From the NCBI GenBank assembly GCA_046331705.1, contig JAXLQJ010000042.1, forward strand, positions 1-64,000: a stretch of 64,000 nt of DNA, written 5' to 3'. A program made the position numbers and the translations under genes. The notes beneath the pieces are model-generated. The model saw only the letters and a list, made by a program, of their open reading frames with translations, was not told where the DNA came from and made no database searches. How positions within the stretch are numbered: the first letter of the stretch is position 1; the number at the start of each line of letters is the position of its first letter. Positions 36,161 to 45,449 of the stretch are shown here, one piece after another. Origin of the DNA: JADJOY01 sp046331705 [NCBI: bacterium] (GTDB taxonomy: Bacteria; JADJOY01).

Positions 36161-36170
36161 ATACGCGTAT
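36161..36170. promoter_or_regulatory. 10-bp palindrome in the GH1/opgG divergent promoter
   Basis: ATACGCGTAT, a perfect palindrome in an AT-richer patch midway between the two divergent start codons (36122 and 36213). Candidate operator only. Confidence 0.3.
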
Positions 36171-36212
36171 GTGAGACTAGCGGCCTTTGTTCGCCGACCC
36201 CGAGCGAGACCC

Positions 36213-37850
36213 ATGAAACCTCCCGAAACTGCAATCCGTTCGGCGTCGTTGACGGCGCTGCTCGTCGTGCTCGCCGCGCTCACCGCTGCGCCGGTGGCCG
36301 CCCAGACGCCCTTCAGTCTCGACACCGTGGTGGAGCGCGCTCGCAAGCTCGCCGCGGAGCCCTATCGCGAAGCGAAGGGACAGGTGCCCGACTGGCTGCT
36401 CAAGATCAGCTACGACCAATGGCGCGACATCCGTTTCCGACCCGACGCCGCGCTGTGGGCGGATCGCCCCTCGCCGTTTCGCGGCCAGTTCTTCCACGCC
36501 GGACTCTTCTACAACAAGACCATCAAGATCAACGTCGTCGAAGGCAGCCTGGTGCGCCCGCTCGACTTCAACCCCAACCAATTCGATTACGGGCGGAACG
36601 AATTCTCGAGCCAGGTGCCGCAGGACCTGGGGTTCGCTGGCTTCCGGCTGCACTCCAACTTCAAGACCAAGGAGTATTTCGACGAGGTGATCGTGTTCCT
36701 GGGCGCGAGCTATTTCCGCGCCGTCGGTCGCGATCACGTCTTCGGCCTGTCGGCGCGCGGCCTCGCCATCGACACCGCCGAATCCCGCGGCGAAGAGTTC
36801 CCGCGCTTCACCGAGTTCTGGCTCGTCAGCCCCGTGCCGCGGCCTCGCCCCGCCGCCGAGCCCGCCAAGGAGCCTGCCAAGACCAAGGCCAAGGCGAAGG
36901 AGGCCAAGGTCGTCGAGCAGCCCCGCGCCAACTATCCCGCCGATCCCAACGAAGCCACGCTCTACGCGCTGCTCGATAGCCCCAGCGCCACCGGCGCGTA
37001 CCAGTTCAAGATCACCGCGGGGGTCGACACCGTGGTCAAGGTGGATTCACGCATCTTCCCGCGCACGGAGATCAAGAAGCTCGGCATCGCGCCGCTCACC
37101 TCGATGTTCTTCCACGGCGAGAACAGCGTCCGCCACTTCGACGACTTCCGGCCCGAGGTCCACGACTCCGACGGGCTGCAGATCGCGATGCGCAACGGCG
37201 AGTGGCTGTGGCGCCCACTCGACAACCCCAAGGAGCTGCGGGTGTCGAGCTTCCTGGCGGAGAACCCCGCGGGCTTCGGCCTCGTCCAGCGCGATCGCAA
37301 CTTCGATCACTTCCAGGATCTCGAGACCCACGCCGAGTCTCGCCCCAGCGTGTGGATCCAGCCCGAGGGGAATTGGGGCGCCGGACGCGTGGAGCTGGTC
37401 GAGATCCCGGTGTCCTCCGAGTTCAACGACAACATCGTCGCGTACTGGATCCCGTCGTGGCCGGCGAAGGCCGGCGGCATGCTGGCGCAGACCTACACGA
37501 TGCACTGGTTCACCGACGACCCCGCGTTCCGTCCCGAGGGCCGCGCCGTCGACACGTTCCGCGACTCCGCAGGCAAGGACGACGAGCGCCGCTTCGTGAT
37601 CGACTTCGAGGGCAAGCGCCTCTCCGAGATCCCCGCCGATCGAGTGCTGCACGGCACGGTGAGCGTGGCGGGCGGCAGCGAGATGGCCGACATCGTCGAG
37701 CAGCAGGTGATCAAGAACCCGCACACCGGCGGCTGGCGGCTCACCTTCAAGCTCGCGATCAAGAAGCGCGGGCCCATCGATCTGCGCGCTTTCATCGACG
37801 AGAAGGGCGAAGCCCTGACCGAGACCTGGACGTATTTGCTCGCATCGTGA
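36213..37850 (+). CDS. opgG: Glucan biosynthesis protein OpgG/MdoG (periplasmic)
   Basis: 545 aa from ATG at 36213. Signal peptide to about residue 32 (LLVVLAALTAAPVAAQ). The body matches OpgG/OpgD: FSLDTVVERARKLAAEPY, DYGRNEFSSQVPQDLGFAGFRLH, FLGASYFRAVGR, GLSARGLAIDTAESRGEEFPRFTEFWL (in parts), SMFFHGEN and WIPSWPAKAGG. OpgG acts in the periplasm on the beta-1,2-linked glucan backbone; the family is now placed with beta-1,2-glucan-active GH186 enzymes. A Pro/Ala/Lys-rich insertion of about 35 residues (AAEPAKEPAKTKAKAKEAK) interrupts the first domain and is not usual. Its stop overlaps the opgH start as GTGA. Confidence 0.95.
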   Translation: MKPPETAIRSASLTALLVVLAALTAAPVAAQTPFSLDTVVERARKLAAEPYREAKGQVPDWLLKISYDQWRDIRFRPDAALWADRPSPFRGQFFHAGLFYNKTIKINVVEGSLVRPLDFNPNQFDYGRNEFSSQVPQDLGFAGFRLHSNFKTKEYFDEVIVFLGASYFRAVGRDHVFGLSARGLAIDTAESRGEEFPRFTEFWLVSPVPRPRPAAEPAKEPAKTKAKAKEAKVVEQPRANYPADPNEATLYALLDSPSATGAYQFKITAGVDTVVKVDSRIFPRTEIKKLGIAPLTSMFFHGENSVRHFDDFRPEVHDSDGLQIAMRNGEWLWRPLDNPKELRVSSFLAENPAGFGLVQRDRNFDHFQDLETHAESRPSVWIQPEGNWGAGRVELVEIPVSSEFNDNIVAYWIPSWPAKAGGMLAQTYTMHWFTDDPAFRPEGRAVDTFRDSAGKDDERRFVIDFEGKRLSEIPADRVLHGTVSVAGGSEMADIVEQQVIKNPHTGGWRLTFKLAIKKRGPIDLRAFIDEKGEALTETWTYLLAS

Positions 37851-40552
37851 GCGCACCCGACCCCGCGACCCCGCCGAACGCCGCCAGCGCCCCGCCCGAG
37901 TCAGGCGCCGTTGGCTCCCGCGTGCTGTCGCTGCCGGAAGAACGCGTTCTTCAGGACTGGAAGGAAGCGCACGAGCGCTCGCTCGCGTATCTGACCGCGC
38001 TCGGCGTCGCGGAGCCCACGCGCGGTCGCCTCGCCACCGACGCGGTGGCGCGGGCGCTCGCCTTGCCGTGGGATCCGTCGAGCGACGCGGTGCGCGAGAC
38101 GCTGCGCGCGCTGCACGTGGTGGTCCGCGAGGCGTTTCCCACCGCGGAGGACGCCGCCGTCGAGTCCGCGGAGGACGCCTTCCTGGGGTGGCGTCTCGCG
38201 CATGCCGGCCGCGGCGCGCCGAGCGCCGACGAGCGCCCCCGCTCACCCGCCCCCACCGGCGAACCGCTGCGCTCGACGCCGCTGGTGTTCCGCCGTTCGA
38301 TGCGCTCCGACGAGACCCTGGAGCGCAGCATGCTGAAGCGCTGGTTCCAGCGCCTCGCGGGCCGGCGCACCGCCGACGCCGCCACCCATCGACGGCCGCT
38401 GCGCCAGGCGCGCAAGCAGCTCAAGTGGACGCCCGTCGCCCGGCGGCGTCGGCTGCTGCTGCTCTTGCTCATCCTGCTGCCCACGCTGGTGGCCAGCAAC
38501 TTCATGGCCGAGGTGCTGCCGTACAAGGGGCGGACCGGGCTCGAGCTGGCGATCGTGGTGTTCTTCGGCGCGCTCTTCGGCTGGATCTCGATCGGTTTCT
38601 GGACGGCGACACTCGGCTTTCTCACGCTGGTGCGGAAGCAAGACCGCTTCGCCATCACCCACATCGAGCCGGGTTCCACCGACGAGTCGGTGCACGGCCA
38701 GGCGGGGCGCCCACCGTGGCCCGACGAGGCGCTCGCCGCGCGCACCGTCGTGATCATGCCGATCTGCAACGAGCCGGTGGAGCGCGTGTTCAGCGGCCTC
38801 CGGGCCATCTACGACTCGCTCGCGCGCACCGGCCGCGAGCGCGAGTTCCATTTCTTCGTGCTCAGCGACACCGCCGATCCCACCCTCGCCGCGCACGAGG
38901 TCGAGGCGTGGTTCGAGTGGTGCCGCGCCGTCGACGGCTTCGGCCGCATCTTCTACAGGCGCCGCAAGGTCCGCATCGAGCGCAAGAGCGGCAACGTCGC
39001 CGACTTCCTGCGCCGCTGGGGAAGCCGCTACGAGTTCATGATCAGCCTCGACGCCGACAGCCTCATGGCCGGCGAGACGCTGGTGAAGCTGGTCGACCTG
39101 GCCGAGCGCCATCCGGACGCCGGCCTCATCCAGACGGTGCCCGCGGCGGTGAACCGCACCTCGCTGCTGGCGCGGGTGCAACAGTTCTCGAGCCACCTCT
39201 ACGGCCCGATGTTCGCCGCGGGACTGCACTACTGGCAGCTCGGGGACGGCCAGTACTGGGGCCACAACACGATCATCCGCGTGAAGCCGTTCATGGATCA
39301 CTGCGGCCTGCCGCGGCTGCCCGGGGCGGAGCCGCTCGGCGGCGAGATCCTGAGCCACGACTTCGTGGAGGCGGCGCTGCTCGGCCGCGCCGGCTGGACG
39401 CTCTGGCTCGCGTACGACCTGGGCGGCAGCTACGAGGAGGTGCCGAGCACGCTTCTCGAAGAGATGAAGCGCGATCGACGCTGGTGCCAGGGCAACCTCC
39501 AGCACTTGCGGCTGCTCTTCACCGAAGGGTTCTTCGGACCGCACCGGATGCTGTTCCTCAACGGCGCCCTCTCGTACGTCTCGGCGTTGCTCTGGTTCAC
39601 GTTCCTGGCGCTCAGCACCGTGGAGGCCGTGATCAACAAGATCCGGCCGCCCGAATACTTCCCGCACGGCCGCGGGCTCTTCCCCGAGTGGCCCGTGTGG
39701 CGGCCCGACTGGGCGCTGTCCCTCGCCGCCGTCACCGCCGTGATCCTCTTCCTGCCCAAGCTCCTGAGCATCCTGCTGGTGATCTTCAAGAAGCGCCAGC
39801 TCAAGCAATTCGGCGGCTTCTTCGGTCTCTCGGCGAGCGTCGTCACCGAGATCCTGATGTCGAGCCTGATGGCGCCCATCCGCATGGTCTTCCACAGCCG
39901 CTACGTGGTGCTGAACCTCCTCGGCCGCACGGTGGGCTGGAAGTCCGGCAGTCGCGACGAAGAGGACACCTCGTGGGGCGAGGCCTTCCGCCACCACTTC
40001 GGCGACACGCTCTTCGCGAGCGCGTGGGGCACAGGCCTCTACTGGCTCAATCCAGGCTACTTCTGGTGGGTCATGCCGATCATCGGGGCGCTCTTCGTCT
40101 CGATCCCGATGTCCGTGTGGACCAGCCGCACGACGCTCGGGCAGAAGGCGCGCCGGCTCAAGCTCTTCGTGATCCCGGAGGAGCACTCGCCGCCGCCCGA
40201 GATGGTCGATCTGCACCGCTACATCGCCGCCGCCGAGGCCGCGAAGGAGGCGCTGCCCGAGCTCGAGAAGGACGGCTTCGTGCGCGCCGTGGTGGACCCG
40301 TACATGAACGCGCTTCATCGCGCCGTCGCCGGGCGGCGCCGCCACGTGAAGCCTGCGGTGCGCGCGGCGCGGCGCCGGCTCATCGACCGCGCGCTGCGCG
40401 AGGGCCCTGGCGTCCTCTCGCCGCGCATGCGCCGCTACCTGATGCAAGATCCGGACGCGATCGACGAGCTCCACGAGCGCGTGTGGTCCCTGCCCGACCG
40501 CTTCGACGCGGCGCGCTGGGGCCGCCCTGGATCTCACCCCGGGCACGGCTGA
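37847..40552 (+). CDS. opgH: Glucan glucosyltransferase OpgH/MdoH
   Basis: 901 aa from GTG at 37847, overlapping the opgG stop by 4 nt. Inner-membrane processive GT2 enzyme that polymerises the beta-1,2-glucan backbone from UDP-glucose. Spans are near RRRLLLLLLILLPTLVASNF and ELAIVVFFGALFGWISIGFW, with several more in the C-terminal half. Catalytic motifs: VIMPICNEPVERVF, LDADS, the acceptor-site Asp in SHDFVEAALL and the RRWCQGN (QxxRW-type) motif. The ~190-residue N-terminus is cytoplasmic. Together with opgG this is a standard opgGH operon. Confidence 0.96.
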   Translation: MSAPDPATPPNAASAPPESGAVGSRVLSLPEERVLQDWKEAHERSLAYLTALGVAEPTRGRLATDAVARALALPWDPSSDAVRETLRALHVVVREAFPTAEDAAVESAEDAFLGWRLAHAGRGAPSADERPRSPAPTGEPLRSTPLVFRRSMRSDETLERSMLKRWFQRLAGRRTADAATHRRPLRQARKQLKWTPVARRRRLLLLLLILLPTLVASNFMAEVLPYKGRTGLELAIVVFFGALFGWISIGFWTATLGFLTLVRKQDRFAITHIEPGSTDESVHGQAGRPPWPDEALAARTVVIMPICNEPVERVFSGLRAIYDSLARTGREREFHFFVLSDTADPTLAAHEVEAWFEWCRAVDGFGRIFYRRRKVRIERKSGNVADFLRRWGSRYEFMISLDADSLMAGETLVKLVDLAERHPDAGLIQTVPAAVNRTSLLARVQQFSSHLYGPMFAAGLHYWQLGDGQYWGHNTIIRVKPFMDHCGLPRLPGAEPLGGEILSHDFVEAALLGRAGWTLWLAYDLGGSYEEVPSTLLEEMKRDRRWCQGNLQHLRLLFTEGFFGPHRMLFLNGALSYVSALLWFTFLALSTVEAVINKIRPPEYFPHGRGLFPEWPVWRPDWALSLAAVTAVILFLPKLLSILLVIFKKRQLKQFGGFFGLSASVVTEILMSSLMAPIRMVFHSRYVVLNLLGRTVGWKSGSRDEEDTSWGEAFRHHFGDTLFASAWGTGLYWLNPGYFWWVMPIIGALFVSIPMSVWTSRTTLGQKARRLKLFVIPEEHSPPPEMVDLHRYIAAAEAAKEALPELEKDGFVRAVVDPYMNALHRAVAGRRRHVKPAVRAARRRLIDRALREGPGVLSPRMRRYLMQDPDAIDELHERVWSLPDRFDAARWGRPGSHPGHG

Positions 40553-40634
40553 GGCCGCAGCGCCCGCGGCGACGCGCGCGACGCACCGCCACCCCACGCG
40601 GCGCGGCCATCATGCTCGCCGCGCGCTCCCCCGA

Positions 40635-41225
40635 TCAGTTCCGCGAAGGAGCGGCGGGGCTCGAGTCGTCCGCGGTCTGGAAGAACTGCTGTAGCCGACG
40701 AAGCTGGTCGTGCTCGTCGACACGCGGCGCAAGGGTGTGGGCGACCTCGGCGTCGCGCGCGCCTGCCTTGCGCAGCAGATAAACCGGCTTCGGCGGTGGC
40801 GCAGGCTCGGGCGCGGCGTTCATCGCATCCCCAGCCGGGCCGGCTTCGACGCTGGTCAGACGTCCCCGGCGCGGCGCGCGACGGTGGTCGCCGGGGACGC
40901 GGGGGCGTCGACCACGGCGAACGATCGGCGGCGACGCCTCCTGCGTAGCCGCGTCCCCCTCGCCGTGAGCATCCTCGTCGGCGCGGTCACTCGTGACCGC
41001 CGCACCACCCGGAGACGGAGCGCGTTCGCTGGCGTCGGGCAAGAGCCCAGCGAGGCGGCCGGCGAGTGCCGCCGCCGTGTCGACATGACGTCGCAGATCG
41101 TGATCGACGAGCGTGAGCAGCGGCCGCTCGTCACCGGCGCTCGCCAGCTCGTCGAGGTGAAGCTGAAGCCGTCGCAGCTCGTCGTCGATGGTGTGAACGA
41201 GCTCGATCTCACGCGCGAAATTCAT
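40635..41225 (-). CDS. Hypothetical protein with helical N-terminus and disordered middle
   Basis: 196 aa from ATG at 41225. Residues 1-65 are a helical pair (EIELVHTIDDELRRLQLHLDEL, then DLRRHVDTAAALAGRLAGLL, in parts). The middle is Pro/Arg/Glu-rich and likely disordered. A short C-terminal motif KPVYLLRKAGARDAEVAHTL follows, ending in a helix. No family recognised. It is convergent with opgH (83 bp) and divergent from the small conserved gene. Confidence 0.55.
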   Translation of the reverse strand: MNFAREIELVHTIDDELRRLQLHLDELASAGDERPLLTLVDHDLRRHVDTAAALAGRLAGLLPDASERAPSPGGAAVTSDRADEDAHGEGDAATQEASPPIVRRGRRPRVPGDHRRAPRRGRLTSVEAGPAGDAMNAAPEPAPPPKPVYLLRKAGARDAEVAHTLAPRVDEHDQLRRLQQFFQTADDSSPAAPSRN

Positions 41226-41336
41226 ACTGGAATCGTCCCCCTGTGGGTCTGGGTATGATTGCTCGACGGGTGGATTAGCAATACGGCTTTCCCCGCGACT
41301 TGCAGGACTCGAGCCGCCGCGCCACGGAGGACCACG

Positions 41337-41591
41337 ATGGATGCCGAGCTTCGAGCCACGCTCTCGTCGGCGATCCACGCGGCACTCCGCGGCGACTGGC
41401 AAGCCGCTCACGTGGTGGCGCAAGCGCACGAAGACGAGCCACTCGCCAACGGACTCCATGCCGTGGTGCATCGTCTGGAAGGCGACGTGGGCAACGCGAG
41501 CTATTGGTTTCGCCGCTGCGGGCGCTCGTTGCGCCCCGGGATCACGCCGCAGGCCGAGCTCGCGGAGATCGAGCGCGCGCTGGCGGCCTGA
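41337..41591 (+). CDS. Small conserved protein of unknown function
   Basis: 84 aa; ATG at 41337 with GGAGG 7 nt upstream. The pattern RGDWQAAHVVAQAHEDEPLANGLHAVVHRLEGDVGNASYWFRR (in parts: RGDWQAAHVVAQ, HAVVHRLEGDVGNASYWFRR) is shared by many short proteobacterial proteins. It resembles a single tetratricopeptide-like helical pair. No function is known. Confidence 0.82.
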   Translation: MDAELRATLSSAIHAALRGDWQAAHVVAQAHEDEPLANGLHAVVHRLEGDVGNASYWFRRCGRSLRPGITPQAELAEIERALAA

Positions 41592-41669
41592 CGCCGCACG
41601 CGGCCCTCACGCCCGCGCCGGGATGCGCTGGGGCCCAGCCGGCGTGCCGAGGCCATTTCGGCGCACCTC

Positions 41670-41685
41670 GGCAACGAACGTTGCC
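41670..41685. promoter_or_regulatory. Inverted repeat upstream of the repeat lipoprotein gene
   Basis: GGCAACG-AA-CGTTGCC, 7-bp perfect arms around 2 nt, about 150 bp upstream of the ATG at 41836 in a 244-bp gap. Candidate operator. Confidence 0.35.
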
Positions 41686-41835
41686 AGGTCGCAACCCAGG
41701 TTTCCACGGCGCGGGGACCGGCCCGTCGCGAAGCCGCGCTCAGCCTCGAGTTGCACGGCTCGCTCGTGCATGGTGGGCGCGGCACCCGATTTGCGACGCG
41801 CGGAGATCGTCGCGGCGACGCCATCCGAGGGAACC

Positions 41836-43083
41836 ATGCGCACTCGACCTGCACCGGATGCGCTGCGACGCGGCCTGGTGCTCGCTGCGATCTCGGCCTG
41901 CACGCTCGGCGACACCTGCGTGGTCGAGTCGTTTCAGGTGATCTTCGAGCGCTTCGGCGAAGGCACCGCCGCGCGCGCGACTCCGGATGGCGGCTACATC
42001 CTGGCGGGACATTCCACCGATCCCGCGAGCGGCATCACCGATGCCCACCTCGTGAAGACCGACGCGGCGGGATGGATCGAATGGGAGCACACCTGGGGCG
42101 GCGACGACGCGGACTCGTTCGGTGACGTCGCCGTGCTGCCCGATGGCAGCTACCTCGCCGCCGGCGTGCGCGACTTCGGCGCGCCCGCCGGTTCGACCGC
42201 GTACCTGGTCGCTGTCGAACCGGACGGCCGAACGCGATGGGAGCGAAGCATCGAGGGGAGCGCGGGGGCGTGGATCGAAGCCGTCGCGCCGGTGGCGAAC
42301 GGCGGTTGCCTGGTCGCGGGAGGCCGCGTTGGGTCCGGTGGCGGTGATGCGTACGTCGCCAAGCTCGACGCCGAGGGCACGCTCGAATGGCAGCACACCC
42401 TCGGCGGGAGCGCGTACGACGCGCTGTGGTCCGCAGCGCAGACCTCCGACCTCGGGTACGTCGTTGCCGGCGAGTCCGGCTCCCTGGGAAACGGCCGCCG
42501 CGACGCCTGGCTGATCAAGCTCGATGCCTCCGGTGCGATCACGTGGCAGCGTTCGTTCGGCGGCACCGACGACGACGCTGCGCGATCGGCTCGACCAACC
42601 TCCGACGGCGGGTTCGTCATCGCCGGCTACACGTACAGCTCGAGCTCTCCGAGCTTCGGCGGCCTCGCCTACCTGGTGAAGACCGATGCAGCCGGCAACG
42701 CCGAGTGGCAGCAGACCTACCCTGCCTCGGCGTCCCCTGGACTCGGCTCCGGCATCACCTCGATCCTCCCGCTCGCGGATGGCGATTACCTGCTCGCCGG
42801 CTACACCAATCTGCTCTCCGTGCCGCACATGGGTGTAGTGGCCGACGGGTGGCTCGCGCGCTTGGACGCGCACGGCGGCACGCGCTGGCAGCGGGTGTTC
42901 CCGGTTGCCTCGGACCATCCAGGGCCCGTCGGCTTCGAATCGGTCGACGCGTCGCCGCTCGGCGGCTTCGTCCTGGCTGGGTCCCAGCTCGACGTTCCGT
43001 ACCCGCATCCGACGCTCACGAAGACCGACGAATCGGGTCGCGTAGCAGCCATCGACGGTGATTCGACCGGCGCGCGCCACTGA
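41836..43083 (+). CDS. Secreted lipoprotein of propeller-type repeats
   Basis: 415 aa; ATG at 41836 with GAGGG just upstream. Signal peptide with lipobox ISAC (cysteine near residue 22), so an outer- or inner-membrane lipoprotein. The mature part consists of about seven ~50-residue repeats with the pattern 'DGGY-x-AG' then 'D-x-L-x-K-x-D-x-x-G-x-x-W': examples TPDGGYILAGHS, LPDGSYLAAGVR, TSDGGFVIAGYT, LADGDYLLAGYT. This is a beta-propeller-like architecture found in many secreted bacterial proteins. Function unknown. It precedes the sugar ABC transporter genes by 58 bp but codon and strand context do not prove an operon. Confidence 0.82.
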   Translation: MRTRPAPDALRRGLVLAAISACTLGDTCVVESFQVIFERFGEGTAARATPDGGYILAGHSTDPASGITDAHLVKTDAAGWIEWEHTWGGDDADSFGDVAVLPDGSYLAAGVRDFGAPAGSTAYLVAVEPDGRTRWERSIEGSAGAWIEAVAPVANGGCLVAGGRVGSGGGDAYVAKLDAEGTLEWQHTLGGSAYDALWSAAQTSDLGYVVAGESGSLGNGRRDAWLIKLDASGAITWQRSFGGTDDDAARSARPTSDGGFVIAGYTYSSSSPSFGGLAYLVKTDAAGNAEWQQTYPASASPGLGSGITSILPLADGDYLLAGYTNLLSVPHMGVVADGWLARLDAHGGTRWQRVFPVASDHPGPVGFESVDASPLGGFVLAGSQLDVPYPHPTLTKTDESGRVAAIDGDSTGARH

Positions 43084-43141
43084 CCGCGAAGCTCGGCCGC
43101 ACCGTGCACGCTCGCCCGAGGAACTCGCTACATTGCCGAGC

Positions 43142-44530
43142 ATGCGCGCGCGCGGGCGAGTCACGCGGGTCTCGAGCACGCCTTCGCGTCCCGCTCCCTC
43201 GTCCCCGTGCAGGCGAGCCGCCCGCGACCCCGATCGCTCGTGCGTGGCGGCCTGGCTGATGCTGGCGGCGATCGTCGCGATCACGGCGACGGGCTGCGAA
43301 TCGCGCGGCGCCGACGAGCTGGTGGTGTGGGCCATGGGGAGCGAGGGCGAGGCGGTCTCGCGGCTGTTGCCCGCGTTCGAGCGCGAGCACCCGGACGTCC
43401 GCGTCCGGGTGCAGGCGATTCCGTGGAGCGCCGCGCACGAGAAGCTGCTCACCGCCTTCGTGGGCGAGTCGCTTCCCGACGTGTTCCAGGCGGGCAACAC
43501 CTGGCTGCCGGAGCTCCGGGAGCTGGGCGCGATCGAGCCTCTCGACGCGCGCCTCGACGCGAGCAGCTCGCTCGCGCGCGCCGATTTCTTCCCGGGGGTG
43601 CTCGACACCAACGTGATCGACGGCCAGACGTGGGGCATCCCCTGGTACGTCGACACGCGCCTGCTCTTCTATCGAAGCGATCTGCTCGCGGAGGCGGGAG
43701 TGCACGAGCCGCCCCCCACCTGGGACGCGTGGCTCGCGGCGATGGAGGCCGTGCAAGCGCAGGCCCGCGCTCGCGACGGGCACGCGGTGCTGCTGCCGCC
43801 GCGCGAGTGGCAGGTTCCGGTGATCCTGGCGCTCGGTCGCGGCGCCGCGTTGCTGCGCGACGACGACCAGCACGGCAACTTCCAGAGCGAAGCGGTGCGC
43901 GCGGCGTTCGCGGCCTATCTCGATCTCTTCCGGCGCGGTCTGGCGCCGCGCGACGCCGCGACCGCGTCGGGAAACGTCTATCAAGACTTCGGCCGCGGCG
44001 CCTTCGTCTTCTACGTCACGGGGCCGTGGAATCTGGGCGAGATGGAGCGACGACTGCCGACCTCGCTCGCCGGTGCGTGGAGCACGGCGCCGATCCCGGC
44101 CACCCGCCCCGGCACGGCGGGCGTGTCGCTCGCCGGGGGTGCGAGCCTGGTGCTCGCGGCGTCGAGCTCCCGCAAGCAGGAAGCGTGGAAGCTCATCGAG
44201 TTCCTCGCGGCGCCCGAGCAACAGGCGGCGCTCGAACGCGCCACCGGCGACTTGCCCGCCGGCCGCTCGGCCTGGCACTCGCTCGGTCTCGCGGAGGCGC
44301 CACGGACGCGGGCGTTCTTCGCGCAGTTGCAATCCGTCCAGGCGACGCCGAAGATTCCCGAGTGGGAGCAGATCGCGAACCAGATCGCTCGCCACGCCGA
44401 AGCCATGATCCGCGAGGACGAGACGCTCGACCAGGGACTCGCGGCGCTGGACCGCGAGGTCGATCGCATTCTCGCGAAGCGCCGCTGGCTCGTCGCGCGC
44501 TCCCACGCTCCCGCGCCGCATGTCGACTGA
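43142..44530 (+). CDS. Sugar ABC transporter, extracellular binding lipoprotein
   Basis: 462 aa from ATG at 43142. Long N-terminus with a hydrophobic stretch ending in the lipobox TATGC (about residue 46). Family 1 binding-protein features: ELVVWAMGSEGEAVSRLLPAFE, PDVFQAGNTWLPELRELGAIEPL, GQTWGIPWYVDTRLLFYRSDLL and GAFVFYVTGPWNLGEM. It delivers an oligosaccharide to the permeases encoded next (first permease overlaps by 11 nt). Given the surrounding glucan genes, sophoro-oligosaccharides are a reasonable guess for the ligand. Confidence 0.93.
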   Translation: MRARGRVTRVSSTPSRPAPSSPCRRAARDPDRSCVAAWLMLAAIVAITATGCESRGADELVVWAMGSEGEAVSRLLPAFEREHPDVRVRVQAIPWSAAHEKLLTAFVGESLPDVFQAGNTWLPELRELGAIEPLDARLDASSSLARADFFPGVLDTNVIDGQTWGIPWYVDTRLLFYRSDLLAEAGVHEPPPTWDAWLAAMEAVQAQARARDGHAVLLPPREWQVPVILALGRGAALLRDDDQHGNFQSEAVRAAFAAYLDLFRRGLAPRDAATASGNVYQDFGRGAFVFYVTGPWNLGEMERRLPTSLAGAWSTAPIPATRPGTAGVSLAGGASLVLAASSSRKQEAWKLIEFLAAPEQQAALERATGDLPAGRSAWHSLGLAEAPRTRAFFAQLQSVQATPKIPEWEQIANQIARHAEAMIREDETLDQGLAALDREVDRILAKRRWLVARSHAPAPHVD

Positions 44531-45449
44531 TCGCTCGGCAGCCGCTTGGGGTTTGGTGACGCCGGCGCTGGCGGCGATCGCCATCTTCTTCGCGCTCCCG
44601 GTGCTCGCGGCGCTGGCGCTCAGCTTCACCGACTTCGATCTCTACGCGCTCGCGGATCTGCACCGGCTGCGCTTCGTCGGCCTCGCGAACTACGCGCGAC
44701 TCGTCCAGGACGAGCGGTTCTGGATCGCGCTGCGCAACACCTCGTATTTCGTGTTCGTGGGCGGGCCGCTCTCGATCGCGATCTCGCTGCTCGCCGCGCT
44801 GGCGCTCGACGCACGCGCGGCGCGCTGGCAGCCCTTCTTCCGCACGGTCTTCCTGCTGCCGGTGGTCACCACGCTGATCGCCGTCGCGGTGGTGTGGCGC
44901 TACCTCTATCACCCGCGGGTCGGGCTCCTGAACCACGTGCTCGCGTGGTTCGGCGTCGCGCCCATCGATTGGCTCGGCGACCCGCGCTGGGCGATGCCGG
45001 CGATCATCGTGCTCGCGGTGTGGAAGAACTTCGGCTTCAACACGCTCATCTTCCTCGCGGGTCTGCAGACGATTCCGCGCACGCTCTACGAAGCCGCCGA
45101 GCTCGACGGCGCCAACGCGTGGCAGCAGCTGCGCCGCGTGACCGTGCCCATGCTCGCGCCGACCTTCCTGCTCATCGGCGTGCTCACGCTCGCCGGCTAC
45201 TTCCAGCTCTTCGCGGAGCCCTACGTGATGACGTCCGGCGGACCGGGATCGAGCACCTTGAGCGTGGTGTTGCTCATGTACGAGCAAGGCTTCCGCTGGT
45301 GGAACCTGGGCTACGCCGCGGCCGTGGCCTTCGTGCTCTTCGCGATCATCCTGACCTTCACCGCGCTCGAGCTCGCTTTGCGGCGCCGCGCCGACGTCAC
45401 CGCGCCCATCGCGCCCACCGCGTCCGTGCCGGCCCGGACGACCCCATGA
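44520..45449 (+). CDS. Sugar ABC transporter permease (MalF/UgpA type)
   Basis: 309 aa. Six membrane spans. The cytoplasmic EAA loop that contacts the ATPase is EAAELDGANAWQQLRRVTVP. It overlaps the binding-protein gene by 11 nt and the next permease by 4 nt (ATGA), a tightly coupled operon. Confidence 0.94.
   Translation: MSTDRSAAAWGLVTPALAAIAIFFALPVLAALALSFTDFDLYALADLHRLRFVGLANYARLVQDERFWIALRNTSYFVFVGGPLSIAISLLAALALDARAARWQPFFRTVFLLPVVTTLIAVAVVWRYLYHPRVGLLNHVLAWFGVAPIDWLGDPRWAMPAIIVLAVWKNFGFNTLIFLAGLQTIPRTLYEAAELDGANAWQQLRRVTVPMLAPTFLLIGVLTLAGYFQLFAEPYVMTSGGPGSSTLSVVLLMYEQGFRWWNLGYAAAVAFVLFAIILTFTALELALRRRADVTAPIAPTASVPARTTP

Noticed and set aside
34704-36212. Open frame on the + strand extending opgG upstream by 500 codons
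   Set aside because: It is antisense to the GH1 gene and has shadow composition; the signal peptide starts at 36213.
37053-38240. Long minus-strand open frames opposite opgGH and other genes
   Set aside because: Typical high-GC antisense shadows with Arg/Ala/Pro-rich text and no ribosome-binding sites.
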